DNA of 22,993 nucleotides from an uncultured Subdoligranulum sp. (GTDB taxonomy: Bacteria; Bacillota_A; Clostridia; Oscillospirales; Ruminococcaceae), in the NCBI RefSeq assembly GCF_937890665.1, contig NZ_CALADU010000298.1, positions 1 to 22,993 on the forward strand. The letters are read 5' to 3'. A program made the translations under genes and the position numbers. The notes below the pieces were generated by a model. The model did not search any database. It was not told the origin of the DNA and worked only from the letters and a program-made list of their open reading frames with translations. How positions within the stretch are numbered: position 1 is the first letter of the stretch; each line of letters starts with the position of its first letter. Shown piece after piece: positions 1 through 7,712 of this stretch.

Positions 1-1
1 C

Positions 2-583
2 AACCGTTTCTACGACATTGCCGACGGCAAGATCCGCTACGACGGCATCAACATCCGCAAAATCAAAAAGGGCGACCTGCGCCGCAGTCTGGGCATTGTG
101 CTGCAGGACACCAACCTCTTTACCGGCACCGTGATGGACAACATCCGCTACGGGCGGCTGGATGCCACCGACGAGGACTGCATCGCCGCGGCAAAGCTGG
201 CCGGGGCCGATGATTTCGTCACCCGGCTGCCCCAAGGGTACGACACCCCCCTTACCGAGAACGGCGCCAACCTAAGTCAGGGCCAGCGGCAGTTGCTTTC
301 CATCGCCCGGGTGGCGGTGGCCGACCCGCCGGTAATGATTCTGGACGAGGCCACCTCCTCCATCGACACTCGCACCGAAAAGCTGGTGCAGGACGGCATG
401 GACGCCCTGATGGCAGGGCGCACCACCTTTGTCATCGCCCACCGGCTGTCCACGGTGCAAAACGCCGACGTCATTCTGGTGCTGGACCACGGCCGCATCA
501 TCGAGCGAGGCAGTCACGCCGAACTCATCGCCGCCAAGGGACAGTACTACCAGCTCTACACCGGCGCCTTTGAACTGGAATAA
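2..583 (+). CDS. ABC exporter (permease/ATPase), C-terminal part of nucleotide-binding domain; 5' truncated by window
   Basis: This is the end of an ABC-transporter ATPase domain, open from the first bases of the window. The Walker A loop and the whole membrane part lie upstream. Visible in order are the Q-loop (VLQDTNLF), the signature motif (LSQGQRQ), Walker B with the catalytic glutamate (VMILDEATS), the D-loop (SSID) and the switch histidine (IAHRLST). The LSQGQRQ signature and the text around it are typical of exporter half-transporters that carry an N-terminal six-helix membrane domain (MsbA/BmrA type). A membrane domain upstream is therefore inferred, not seen. The motifs are canonical, so this half should be ATPase-competent. 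The substrate cannot be told. A strong terminator follows within 70 bases, so this is the last gene of its transcript. Confidence 0.93.
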   Translation, partial: NRFYDIADGKIRYDGINIRKIKKGDLRRSLGIVLQDTNLFTGTVMDNIRYGRLDATDEDCIAAAKLAGADDFVTRLPQGYDTPLTENGANLSQGQRQLLSIARVAVADPPVMILDEATSSIDTRTEKLVQDGMDALMAGRTTFVIAHRLSTVQNADVILVLDHGRIIERGSHAELIAAKGQYYQLYTGAFELE

Positions 584-648
584 ACCTCCCTGCCGCCAGA
601 GCAGGCGGCGGCTGAAAAGGGGAAGCGCTTGAATCCCCCCGGTATACC

Positions 649-682
649 AAGAGCAGTGCTTTTTGGGCACTGCTCTTTTTTT
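649..682 (+). terminator. Rho-independent terminator of the ABC exporter
   Basis: A perfect 11-bp stem (AAGAGCAGTGC at 649-659 with its complement at 667-677) closes a 7-base loop and runs into a T tract through 682. Confidence 0.93.
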
Positions 683-811
683 AGGATAGGGGCTCGCTGG
701 GTCGTGTTCCAATGGTCCCAACCGGATTTTTGAGGGCGGGCAGCGTATTTGGAACTTTGAAATTTTACATCCATTCGTAAGGAATCCTCGCTTTTCCGTG
801 CAAACGGGATA

Positions 812-841
812 TTTACAGTAACAAAAAAACTATGGTAAAAT
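812..841 (+). promoter_or_regulatory. Promoter of the LysR regulator gene
   Basis: TTTACA (812-817) and TAAAAT (836-841) are separated by 18 bases, with a TG extension before the -10. Transcription would start near 848. That puts the upstream ATG at 832 inside the promoter and supports translation from 868. Confidence 0.65.
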
Positions 842-867
842 ACAAAAAAGCAGAAGGGCGGTATGGT

Positions 868-1767
868 ATGGAACTGATGCAGTTACGCTACTTTGTTACG
901 GTAGCGCATTTTCAAAGCATAACAAAAGCCGCACAAGCGCTTTATATAACCCAGCCGGCCCTAAGCCGCTCTATTGCAAGGTTGGAAAAAGAACTCGATC
1001 TGCGGTTGTTTCAGCGCACCGCCAATCGGGTGGTCCTAACGGAAGCCGGTGCTTGCTATTTGCAGGCGGTACAGCAGGCTTTTGATGCGTTAGATGCCGG
1101 GCTGGTGCAGGCGCGGCAGGCAAATCGCAAAAACTGCAGCCAGATTCGGGTCCTTTCGGCCATCGGTCTTATGAAAAGCGTGGCATCGGAATATGAAAAG
1201 GAACATCCGTTAACGGAGATACAGGTGGAATTGGCCAACACCCGTACCATTACACGAAAAGTGGTGGAGGGCAAGGCGGATCTGGGCATCAGCCTGATGC
1301 CGGTGCATGAAGAGCGGCTCTACCAAGAAGTATTGATGCAAGCAGGGTATTACCTTGTGGCATCGCCCGGACAGGAATTTTATGAAAGAAAGACCGTTTC
1401 CCTGACAGAGCTGCAAAACAAGACGCTGTTTTGCAGTAGATTTGGCGATACAAAGACTATTTTGGAACAGTGCTTTGCCCAGTCCGGCTTACGAAATACC
1501 CTTATTGAATTGGATGAACAAGCCCTTTTGTTTCAAGCCAGTATCAAAGGGTTGGGATACACGGTGTGTATCCCGATGCCGGCTTTATTCCATGGCAGCC
1601 CTGCCGAAGGGCAGGTGCGCTTTATTCCGATGGAAGAGCTGCGGCACTGCGGCAAAATCCTGCTGTTTGCCCGGCAAAAGCCCGAACTTTTACCGCAGTG
1701 GGAATCATTTATCCGGTCTGTACGGTATTACTTTACGCAAAACCAAGCGGCACTTGAAAACTTGTAA
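868..1767 (+). CDS. LysR-family transcriptional regulator
   Basis: This is a 299-residue LysR regulator of normal family length. Residues about 15-37 form the winged helix-turn-helix (SITKAAQALYITQPALSRSI), followed by the usual linker helix. Residues about 88-290 form the periplasmic-binding-protein-like effector domain. The start at 868 is preferred over the ATG at 832 because it gives the standard N-terminus MELMQLRYFV, has a GAAGGGCGG ribosome site at the right distance, and avoids starting inside the promoter. The gene is followed by its own terminator and then, in the same direction, by an MFS permease and an NHL-propeller gene. These are the likely targets; LysR proteins usually control an adjacent transport or catabolic operon. 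The effector is unknown. Confidence 0.93.
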   Translation: MELMQLRYFVTVAHFQSITKAAQALYITQPALSRSIARLEKELDLRLFQRTANRVVLTEAGACYLQAVQQAFDALDAGLVQARQANRKNCSQIRVLSAIGLMKSVASEYEKEHPLTEIQVELANTRTITRKVVEGKADLGISLMPVHEERLYQEVLMQAGYYLVASPGQEFYERKTVSLTELQNKTLFCSRFGDTKTILEQCFAQSGLRNTLIELDEQALLFQASIKGLGYTVCIPMPALFHGSPAEGQVRFIPMEELRHCGKILLFARQKPELLPQWESFIRSVRYYFTQNQAALENL

Positions 1768-1782
1768 TAGGTATGATACGCC

Positions 1783-1823
1783 AGTCCTTTCGGCAATGTG
1801 TGAAAGCCGAAAGGACTATTTTT
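1783..1823 (+). terminator. Terminator after the LysR gene
   Basis: A perfect 12-bp stem (AGTCCTTTCGGC at 1783-1794 with its complement at 1806-1817) has an 11-base loop and is followed by ATTTTT. It separates the regulator from the permease operon. Confidence 0.9.
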
Positions 1824-1902
1824 GTGCATTCCGCAGCGGGCTATTACATAGCGGTCATACTAAACGTGCCACAGATGGAAGTGTACAATGGCCGGCGGCT
1901 GC

Positions 1903-1911
1903 TGGTACAAT
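1903..1911 (+). promoter_or_regulatory. Possible extended -10 promoter of the MFS/NHL operon
   Basis: TGGTACAAT is an extended -10 about 53 bases before the MFS start. No good -35 is visible, which would fit a promoter needing an activator such as the LysR protein. A second GTACAAT lies at 1883-1889, so the two form a direct repeat 22 bases apart. The assignment is weak. Confidence 0.35.
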
Positions 1912-1964
1912 AGAGACAAGAGGAGTGCTCCACAAAAATAATTTCAGAAAGGTGGAAATCCGTA

Positions 1965-3275
1965 ATGACACAGTCCGCAACAACCAAAAAGCCTACACAG
2001 GATTTGGGTGCCAAAGGCTGGCTGATGGTTGTCTATCTGTTCCTCTGTTTTTATCTCTCGCCCAGTATTTCCAGCGGCTGGCAAAACTTTATCGGCTTCT
2101 GGGCAGATACGTATGCATGGGACACAACGTGGCTCATGAGCCTTTTGTCGATTGGTCAGGTTATTTGCATTGGTACGTGCTTTCTTTTTCCCCGTATGGT
2201 TAGTCGGGTGCCGCTGCATAACATCCAGTTGGTTCTGGCGGCCATTACCACGGTTTGTTTGTTTATTCTGCCCCACATTTCCAATTATGTGCTGATGTGT
2301 GTGGTGGAGGTGCTGCTCATCTGCTCGGTCATCACCTGGGTGTACGGCCTGAACCCGATTCTGATCGCCCGCTGGTTCCCGCACAAAAAAGGAATCGTTA
2401 TGGGCATTGTCACCATTGCTGTGCCGCTGGGGGCAGGAACCATCTCCAAGATCGTCAGCTTTATCGGAAATCTTTGGGGGCTGAACTACGGATGTATGTT
2501 CTCTGCGGTCCTGTCGGTTGCAGCGCTGGTTTTGCTGGTGACCTTCGTCAAAGATTATCCGGAAGATGCCGGTTACGCGCCGGATAATGACCGCAGCCTG
2601 AGCAGTGAAGAAATTGCCCGGATGCAGGCAGAGGTCAAGGCACAGGATGCCCGCAGCCCTTGGACAGTCGCCCGGATGATTCAAGTCAAGGAAACGTGGA
2701 TCATCGGTCTGACGATTGGCGCAGCCGGATTGTTTGGCGGCGGCGTCATGAGCACGAATTTCTTGTTTATGCTCAGCATCGGCTACGAAGCCTCCACCGC
2801 TGGCAACCTCATGCTTTTTACCGCGTTGTGCGGGTGCGTGTTCAGCTACCTGTTTGGTCTTTTGGATGCCAAAAAGAGCCCTCGCATTGCAACCATGGTG
2901 GTCTTTGTATGCGCCATTCTTTCTTCGGTCTTCTGTATTTTGGCACAGCGTACCGGCTCCTTGCCGCTTTTGATCGTGGGCCTTGCATTGGCGGGTGCTG
3001 TGGTAGGCGGCGCCGCCAACTTCCTGACCTCTCTTACCGCCGAGTATTGGGGGCCTGCGAATTTTGCTCGTGCTTACAGCGTGATCTACCCCATCAACCA
3101 AATCATCAGTTCTATGGGCGTTCTGTTCATTACCCAAATTTCCACCAATTTTGGCGGTTATGCGGCTTCGTACAGCGCGTTGTTGGTACTGGAAACGCTT
3201 GCGCTGCTGCTGTTCGCTACGGTGAAAGATGGCCGCTTTGTCAAAAAGGCAGAAGCAAAATGGAACGCGGAATAA
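1965..3275 (+). CDS. MFS transporter, oxalate/formate-antiporter-like (OFA) subgroup
   Basis: This is a 436-residue membrane protein with twelve predicted hydrophobic segments in two sets of six, split by a charged cytoplasmic loop at about residues 190-230. The length and layout are those of the major facilitator superfamily. Phrases such as the RWFPHKKGIVMGI loop between segments four and five, and the KDYPEDAGY linker, recall the OFA-like carboxylate transporters; the subgroup is my impression, not proof. Start ATG 1965 has a good AGAAAGGTGG ribosome site. The stop overlaps the ribosome site of the next gene, so the two are co-transcribed and translationally close. It probably imports, or exchanges, the compound handled by the NHL-propeller protein. 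Confidence 0.9.
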   Translation: MTQSATTKKPTQDLGAKGWLMVVYLFLCFYLSPSISSGWQNFIGFWADTYAWDTTWLMSLLSIGQVICIGTCFLFPRMVSRVPLHNIQLVLAAITTVCLFILPHISNYVLMCVVEVLLICSVITWVYGLNPILIARWFPHKKGIVMGIVTIAVPLGAGTISKIVSFIGNLWGLNYGCMFSAVLSVAALVLLVTFVKDYPEDAGYAPDNDRSLSSEEIARMQAEVKAQDARSPWTVARMIQVKETWIIGLTIGAAGLFGGGVMSTNFLFMLSIGYEASTAGNLMLFTALCGCVFSYLFGLLDAKKSPRIATMVVFVCAILSSVFCILAQRTGSLPLLIVGLALAGAVVGGAANFLTSLTAEYWGPANFARAYSVIYPINQIISSMGVLFITQISTNFGGYAASYSALLVLETLALLLFATVKDGRFVKKAEAKWNAE

Positions 3276-3291
3276 GGAGGAAGCTGTTGTG

Positions 3292-4332
3292 ATGAAGACA
3301 ATCTATGCCGATGCGGATCGGGATTCCCGGCAAAAAACCATTTATGAAGGCGGTTCGTTCCGCTACGAATATAAAGTGGATTATCCCCGCAACCTGCCTC
3401 CCGAAGTGGCCAACGGCTGTATCCCCGGCGGCTGCGTGGGACCGGATGACACCCTGTATGTGGTGGTGCGCGCCAAAGAAAGTATGATTGCCGTGCTGCA
3501 GCCGGATGGTACGTTTGTGCGCTGTATCGGTCGTGGTCAGTTGGGAGATAATGTTCATTTTATTTACTATACCCCGCAGGACACACTCCTTGTGGCGGAC
3601 TCCAACCACCATATTGTCCGGGAACTGACACTGGAGGGGCAGTTTGTACGAGATTTTGGGCAATATGATCATCCGTCGGACACGGGAATGGATGTGGGCT
3701 ACTGCGCCCGCACGCGCCGGAAGGCCCTGTACCCTACCGAGCCTTGCAACGCCATGCCCATGACTTGGATGTTTGTGGAGGCAGCTAAGCGCCGGAATAG
3801 ACTGGGGGAACCCTTCAATATGCCTACCGATGCGGGCATGACCTCTCAGGGAGAGTATGTCTTTACCGACGGGTACGGCAATACGGCCGTTCATATCTTT
3901 GACGCCAACGGGAAACTTCGCAAAACGTGGGGCGGAGAAGGGGTCTGGGATGTAGATACCGAAGCACCCGGCCGGTTTATCATTGTCCATTCGCTGGTGG
4001 TGGATAAGAACGATCACATCTGGGTCTGTGAGCGTGAAAAGGACGCCGTACAAGTGTTCGACACCGAAGGCAACTGTCTGGCCTATATCATCCACAATTT
4101 AGGCCAGCCTTCCGGTGTGGACACGGATGGCCAATATATTTATGTGATCGGCCGTGCCGGTTATTTGACCATCTTTGACTTGGACTACCATATCGTGGCG
4201 CAGCTTGGCACCTTTAATAGCGACCTGCGGGCCCATGACATCTGTGTGGACAGCAAAGGGAACCTCTATCTCTTCCCCACGCATGCCAACGAAGACCATC
4301 AATTTATCCAGCTAAAACGAATCCAGTCTTGA
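3292..4332 (+). CDS. NHL-repeat beta-propeller protein resembling peptidyl-alpha-hydroxyglycine alpha-amidating lyase (PAL)
   Basis: This is a 346-residue propeller protein without a signal peptide or membrane segment, so probably cytoplasmic. NHL-type repeats of the form 'G.DG.lyv.D...n.v..fd..G' run through residues about 45-330. The best blades are near 98-123, 177-215 and 230-262. The blade with TDGYGN (192-197), followed by VHSL (His233) and CEREKD (246-251), and AHDI (His315), reads like the catalytic core of PAL. In PAL, histidines at equivalent places bind zinc and the tyrosine of the DGY.N motif is catalytic; His89 could supply the third ligand. An AGGAGG at 3275-3280 serves ATG 3292; GTG 3289 is an alternative start. 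It forms an operon with the MFS gene. The substrate is unknown; a lyase acting on an alpha-hydroxy-amide-like compound is an inference. Confidence 0.8.
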   Translation: MKTIYADADRDSRQKTIYEGGSFRYEYKVDYPRNLPPEVANGCIPGGCVGPDDTLYVVVRAKESMIAVLQPDGTFVRCIGRGQLGDNVHFIYYTPQDTLLVADSNHHIVRELTLEGQFVRDFGQYDHPSDTGMDVGYCARTRRKALYPTEPCNAMPMTWMFVEAAKRRNRLGEPFNMPTDAGMTSQGEYVFTDGYGNTAVHIFDANGKLRKTWGGEGVWDVDTEAPGRFIIVHSLVVDKNDHIWVCEREKDAVQVFDTEGNCLAYIIHNLGQPSGVDTDGQYIYVIGRAGYLTIFDLDYHIVAQLGTFNSDLRAHDICVDSKGNLYLFPTHANEDHQFIQLKRIQS

Positions 4333-4345
4333 TTTTCTCAGGAAT

Positions 4346-4373
4346 GCCTCCGCCCTCCAGCGGAGGCTTTTTT
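4346..4373 (+). terminator. Terminator of the MFS/NHL operon
   Basis: An 8-bp perfect stem (GCCTCCGC at 4346-4353 with its complement at 4360-4367) has a 6-base loop and six T. Confidence 0.93.
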
Positions 4374-4608
4374 GTGCAGCGGGCAAAACGTCTGCACTTT
4401 GCCGCTTCAAAAGCGTTTTGAATGGAAGGAAACGATACAAAGGGTATGGCGATAGCCGAGATGCGGTGGGGAAAGGTTGGCAATTATACAGTAAGAAAGG
4501 AGCGGGTTTTAAGCCGGAGTTGCTGAAACGTTGCGTCAAGAATTTGTGAACCGGTGACAGGCAAAAGCGGCAAGAGTGTATTTGGAGTTTGGCAAAGAAA
4601 AAAGGAAC

Positions 4609-4647
4609 AAAAAGAACCCCGGTGAAAATAGTCGCCGGGGTTCTTTT
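4609..4647 (-). terminator. Terminator of the minus-strand unknown gene
   Basis: A 13-bp perfect stem (4610-4622 with 4635-4647, core GAACCCCGG/CCGGGGTTC) has a 12-base loop. On the minus strand it runs into TTTTT, and it sits 21 bases past the stop at 4668. Confidence 0.88.
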
Positions 4648-4667
4648 GAGGGGGGGGAGGCCCTCCC

Positions 4668-6161
4668 TCATGGGATATCTACGAGGTCTTGGGAGCTGGC
4701 ACGGCGAAGAATACATTTCGTTTGCTCTACCGGAAACGGAACTTCTTGTGGGGCAAAATACTCTACCTTTTCGATCTTTGCAAGTGCCGGATGGCTGTCT
4801 TTCCCTGCGGGGACTACCACTTTGTTACCGGGATGGAAGCTGTCGTCGTCGGTCCGATAGTAATAAGTTTTTCCGCCATCGTGAAAAGATACGCTGCAAT
4901 AGATTAGCTGACCCTGACGCCGTCTGGCCCTGCTGTATGTTGCCGGATCCAGCATGTTGCCATTGTCCAAATGACAAAGTGAGGTAGTTAGCAGTTTTAG
5001 CAGGGTTTCAAAGCATTCCGGCAATTCGGATTTGTCATAGTGACCGGTTAATACTTGCCTGGTTCCGTCCACGAATTCAACCGTCATAGTATATAGCGGG
5101 ACCTCTGTGTACGAGATCAGTTCCCCAGAAGGAATTTTCGGCTGTTGAAACAGCCGGCGCTTCCCAAAATGGCGAAGAATATGATTCAGAGAATCAGAAA
5201 ACTCATAGTGATGCAATGAACGTCCGTAGTTGTAGCGTTGGTTAACCCATTCCACCGTGCCGGTGTCATTGTCCAGCGTGAACCATTCATTTGGCTGCAT
5301 AGAATCCGCTGCTTGGGTATCTGGATTTCGACATTCTAACTTCAGATACCGGATTGCGTCCTCCGGCTGACAGTTTCCATCAAAAGCCAATAAACTTTTA
5401 CACCCAAACGTCTCTCGGAGCAACTCTGAAAGCCGAGTTTGTATATCGTCGGATTCCCCGTACAGGTACCCTTTAAAGAGATAGACGTGACCTTCTGTGT
5501 TGGTGAGTTCCAGCTCCCAAGTCCCTACATCATATACACACAAATCCTCTCGCTCTGCGGCAAAGGAAGCAGCGACCTCATCCAATAGGTGACGCACCGC
5601 GGTTGGGCTAGCTGTATAGGTGCGCGTTTGCTGCGGAACGCCCTTTTCCCTCGATTGAGAATGCAAGGAGGCATGACCGGTCTGGTCAACCGTTAGAACC
5701 TGACAACGGTCTTCCCAAGGAAACAGAATTGCATGAAAGAATTCCTCCTCTGAGCGCAAGCGCATGGACTGCAATGTTCCTTGAAAGAGAAATAAATTCT
5801 GGGAGCATAAATAAGCAGCTCTCTTTAGTATCTGCTCCAGACGAAAACAGTATTGATGATTTTCTTCGGCAGAAAGAGGGATTTTCCTTTCGGCCAAAAT
5901 TGTGCAGTGGGTGTAGATAGTTGCTTGCAACTCATAGACATTGTCGATTTGATCCAATCTTTTTTGAAACGAATCTGGGGCTTCCTGCAAAAGGGAAACG
6001 GTTTCTTCGGTAGAAGGCGCTTCGAGCTCTTCATCTGAAAGTCGTGCGGAAGGCTGCTGCAAATATGCTTTTGCCAGTTCAATTCCCTGCGCGCCGTCTG
6101 CAGCAAAGGCGGTGCGCCAATGTTCCATGAAATTGTATTCCTTTTGAAAAAAGCGCTCCAT
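4668..6161 (-). CDS. Protein of unknown function (about 497 aa); 5' part probably shifted out of frame
   Basis: I do not recognise this family. The 497-residue protein is soluble, mixed alpha/beta and rich in Gln, Glu and Leu, with no signal peptide. Residues up to about 140 look helical. The middle holds alternating beta-rich segments. The last 80 residues (YCSVSFHDGG ... HPGNKVVVPAG ... EKVEYFAPQEVPFP) look like a small beta-barrel appendage seen at the end of many Firmicutes hypothetical proteins. ATG 6161 has an excellent GGAGG eight bases upstream, so this part can be translated on its own. However, the codons just upstream in the same frame (about 6200-6162, SKYIHPNPTHAEELF) also read like protein, and a matching N-terminal piece continues in another frame to 6340. 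The full gene therefore seems to be broken by a small indel near 6200. Base composition is more AT-rich than the flanking sugar genes. Confidence 0.6.
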   Translation of the reverse strand: MERFFQKEYNFMEHWRTAFAADGAQGIELAKAYLQQPSARLSDEELEAPSTEETVSLLQEAPDSFQKRLDQIDNVYELQATIYTHCTILAERKIPLSAEENHQYCFRLEQILKRAAYLCSQNLFLFQGTLQSMRLRSEEEFFHAILFPWEDRCQVLTVDQTGHASLHSQSREKGVPQQTRTYTASPTAVRHLLDEVAASFAAEREDLCVYDVGTWELELTNTEGHVYLFKGYLYGESDDIQTRLSELLRETFGCKSLLAFDGNCQPEDAIRYLKLECRNPDTQAADSMQPNEWFTLDNDTGTVEWVNQRYNYGRSLHHYEFSDSLNHILRHFGKRRLFQQPKIPSGELISYTEVPLYTMTVEFVDGTRQVLTGHYDKSELPECFETLLKLLTTSLCHLDNGNMLDPATYSRARRRQGQLIYCSVSFHDGGKTYYYRTDDDSFHPGNKVVVPAGKDSHPALAKIEKVEYFAPQEVPFPVEQTKCILRRASSQDLVDIP

Positions 6162-6199
6162 GAACAATTCCTCCGCATGGGTTGGATTTGGGTGGATAT

Positions 6200-6340
6200 A
6201 TTTCGAGATATTCCTTCCTCTTCAATATCTGCATATACGGATCCTTCTACCCCTTTAAAGAAAACGCTGGCCATATTACTGTCTATAATTTGCGAGAAGT
6301 CATCCTCCAAGGTATGCATGCTTTGTTCTATGCTTTGCAT
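6200..6340 (-). pseudogene. 5' fragment of the unknown gene, in a different frame
   Basis: From ATG 6340 the minus strand encodes a protein-like stretch (SMHTLEDDFSQIIDSNMASV, then VFFKGVEGSVYADIEEEG). It lies out of frame with the 497-residue ORF and joins it if the frame is changed near 6200. In its own frame it runs on to 5825, but only as a shadow of the larger gene. No ribosome site precedes 6340. Upstream in the same frame the open stretch CCADLHWDCTALFVPLSM, reaching back to about 6470, also looks like coding text without any start codon, so the true 5' end may be damaged too. This could be a real decayed gene, a sequencing error, or less likely a separate small gene overlapping the next. 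Confidence 0.45.
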
Positions 6341-6757
6341 GGAGAGCGGAACAAACAGCGCTGTACAATCCCAGTGTAAGTCGGCGCAACAGGTATAAAA
6401 AGGTGTGGCAGAAAATCTCGACTGGATGAAACTTTCTTCCAGTATAGCATAATTGCAGAAAGAGGGAGACTATAATTTTGTACAAAAAATAGCATGGCGT
6501 TTATGCACCATGCTAAAGTATGTAAAAATGGCGGAATGCTTTATCGTGAAGAAATTGTCCGCCTTCAGCCGCTGAAAGGATATAACCAAGGGCAGCGTTC
6601 TACTTCCAGAAAAGCACAGGGGCTTTTGGTTTAGAAGGAAACACCCAGTTCCATAGCAATAAGGAACGGCGCCTATCAACAGGCAGAGAAGATGCGGTTA
6701 AGGCCGATCAATGGAGCGTTCCGTGGGGAATATTGAATGGAAGAATTTCCCTTTCAA
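6341..6757. other. AT-rich intergenic stretch with minus-strand terminator and possible promoter
   Basis: There is no convincing gene here. It holds a minus-strand terminator (6484-6515) and, just downstream of that, an extended -10 on the minus strand (TGCTATACT, TATACT at 6441-6446) that could drive the unknown gene. The frame leading into ATG 6340 stays open back to about 6470, without a start codon. From 6516 to 6757 nothing further was recognised. Confidence 0.55.
6484..6515 (-). terminator. Terminator, probably of the PTS/SnoaL/phosphotriesterase transcript
   Basis: Read on the minus strand, TAGCATGG and CCATGCTA (plus 6508-6515 and 6490-6497) form an 8-bp stem with a 10-base loop, followed by six T (plus 6484-6489). 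It lies about 240 bases after the phosphotriesterase-family gene, the nearest upstream minus-strand gene. Confidence 0.75.
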
Positions 6758-7699
6758 TCAAGGGGAAGGTGCATCGGTCCGGTCGTCCAGCACCTCCAAA
6801 AGGGTGTCGCGGGTCATCCGGTGCAGCGTTTCTTCCGGGACGCCTTCCCGGTAGATCTGATCCGGATAACGGGGTTTGCTTTTGCTCACATACCCCATGC
6901 GGTCACAGATGGTGTCTTGGGACAAGACGATGCGGTCACCGTACCCCTGTTCCACCAGCGTCAAAAGGTGGCGGTACTTTTCCTCATCGTCGGGGATGCC
7001 GGGGATGGAAAGGATGCCGAACTGGTCGAAGCCCACGCGGAATCCCTGATCGGCCACAGCCCGGATTTCTGCCAGATCCCGGTTGCTGGTCATATGGCCA
7101 AGGATGACCCGGCGGGGGTCCATCCCCAAAGAAAGAAACAGTTCCGCCTGCTGGGCAGCCATGGTACCCCGTTCGCAGTGGGTCAGGATGCCCACATCGC
7201 ACCGGCGGGCGGCCCGGACGGCGGCAGAAAAAATTGTCTTTTCCAGCGGACGGATCTCCCCCCAAGAGGAGGCGACTTTCAGAAACCCGGCCCGTACACC
7301 GGTGTTGCCGATGCCCTGTACCAGTTCCTTCTCAAATTCCTGGGCCAGCGTGGCTTCCAGATCCTCGCAGTAGGAGCGGGCTTTGAGGTGGGCCAGCATA
7401 TCCCCTTCGTCCTTGAAATAGCCGGTGCAGCAGACCAACGCCACGCCGGTGGCCCGGGAAAGCCGCCGCAGCAGCAGCGGGTCGCGGCCCCATTCGATGG
7501 TGGTGGGGTCTACCACAAGATCGACTTGAAAGGGTTTGACCATCTCCAGCCGTTCCACGCCGTGGCGGAAGGCGGTGTCCCGCTGGTAGGGGTTGTCGCT
7601 ATCCAGCGCAAAACCGGGCTTGCCGAATACCATATGTTCATGGGCCAGCGTGTTGTGGATCTGGCTGCGGGGGAGCGGCCCCTCTACGGTTTGAATCAT
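6758..7699 (-). CDS. Phosphotriesterase-family (PTE/Php, COG1735) metal-dependent hydrolase or lactonase
   Basis: This 313-residue amidohydrolase-fold protein has every expected metal-site element of the family. His20-x-His22 lies in LAHEHM near the start. Lys141 in GFLKVASS is the lysine normally carboxylated to bridge the two metals. His174 (THCERGT), His202 (GHMTSN) and Asp262 (LSQDT) complete the set. It should be catalytically intact, with two divalent metals, in the cytoplasm. Despite the name, bacterial members of this family include lactonases, and some act on phosphorylated sugar lactones. Given the PTS and 6-phospho-beta-glucosidase next door, a lactone or ester in a phosphorylated glycoside is a reasonable substrate guess, but it is an inference. 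The gene starts 13 bases after the SnoaL gene stops and is last in the PTS operon. Its ribosome site (AAGGCAGG) is weak, suggesting coupled translation. Confidence 0.9.
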   Translation of the reverse strand: MIQTVEGPLPRSQIHNTLAHEHMVFGKPGFALDSDNPYQRDTAFRHGVERLEMVKPFQVDLVVDPTTIEWGRDPLLLRRLSRATGVALVCCTGYFKDEGDMLAHLKARSYCEDLEATLAQEFEKELVQGIGNTGVRAGFLKVASSWGEIRPLEKTIFSAAVRAARRCDVGILTHCERGTMAAQQAELFLSLGMDPRRVILGHMTSNRDLAEIRAVADQGFRVGFDQFGILSIPGIPDDEEKYRHLLTLVEQGYGDRIVLSQDTICDRMGYVSKSKPRYPDQIYREGVPEETLHRMTRDTLLEVLDDRTDAPSP

Positions 7700-7712
7700 C
7701 GTTGTGCCTGCC

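Larger units (their letters stand above)
4333..4667. other. Convergent intergenic stretch with two terminators and no gene
   Basis: Between the NHL gene and the minus-strand gene ending at 4668 there is only the plus-strand terminator (4346-4373) and the minus-strand terminator (4609-4647). The 235 bases between them hold no ORF with a ribosome site, and nothing else recognisable was seen. Confidence 0.7.

Noticed and set aside
1944..3137. 397-residue open frame on the minus strand opposite the MFS gene
   Set aside because: It is the reverse shadow of a hydrophobic membrane protein (rich in His, Gln, Asn and Arg), with no ribosome site and no domain.
6470..6679. Small minus-strand ORF (69 aa) upstream of the unknown gene
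   Set aside because: No ribosome site, no protein-like pattern, and it runs through the terminator at 6484-6515.
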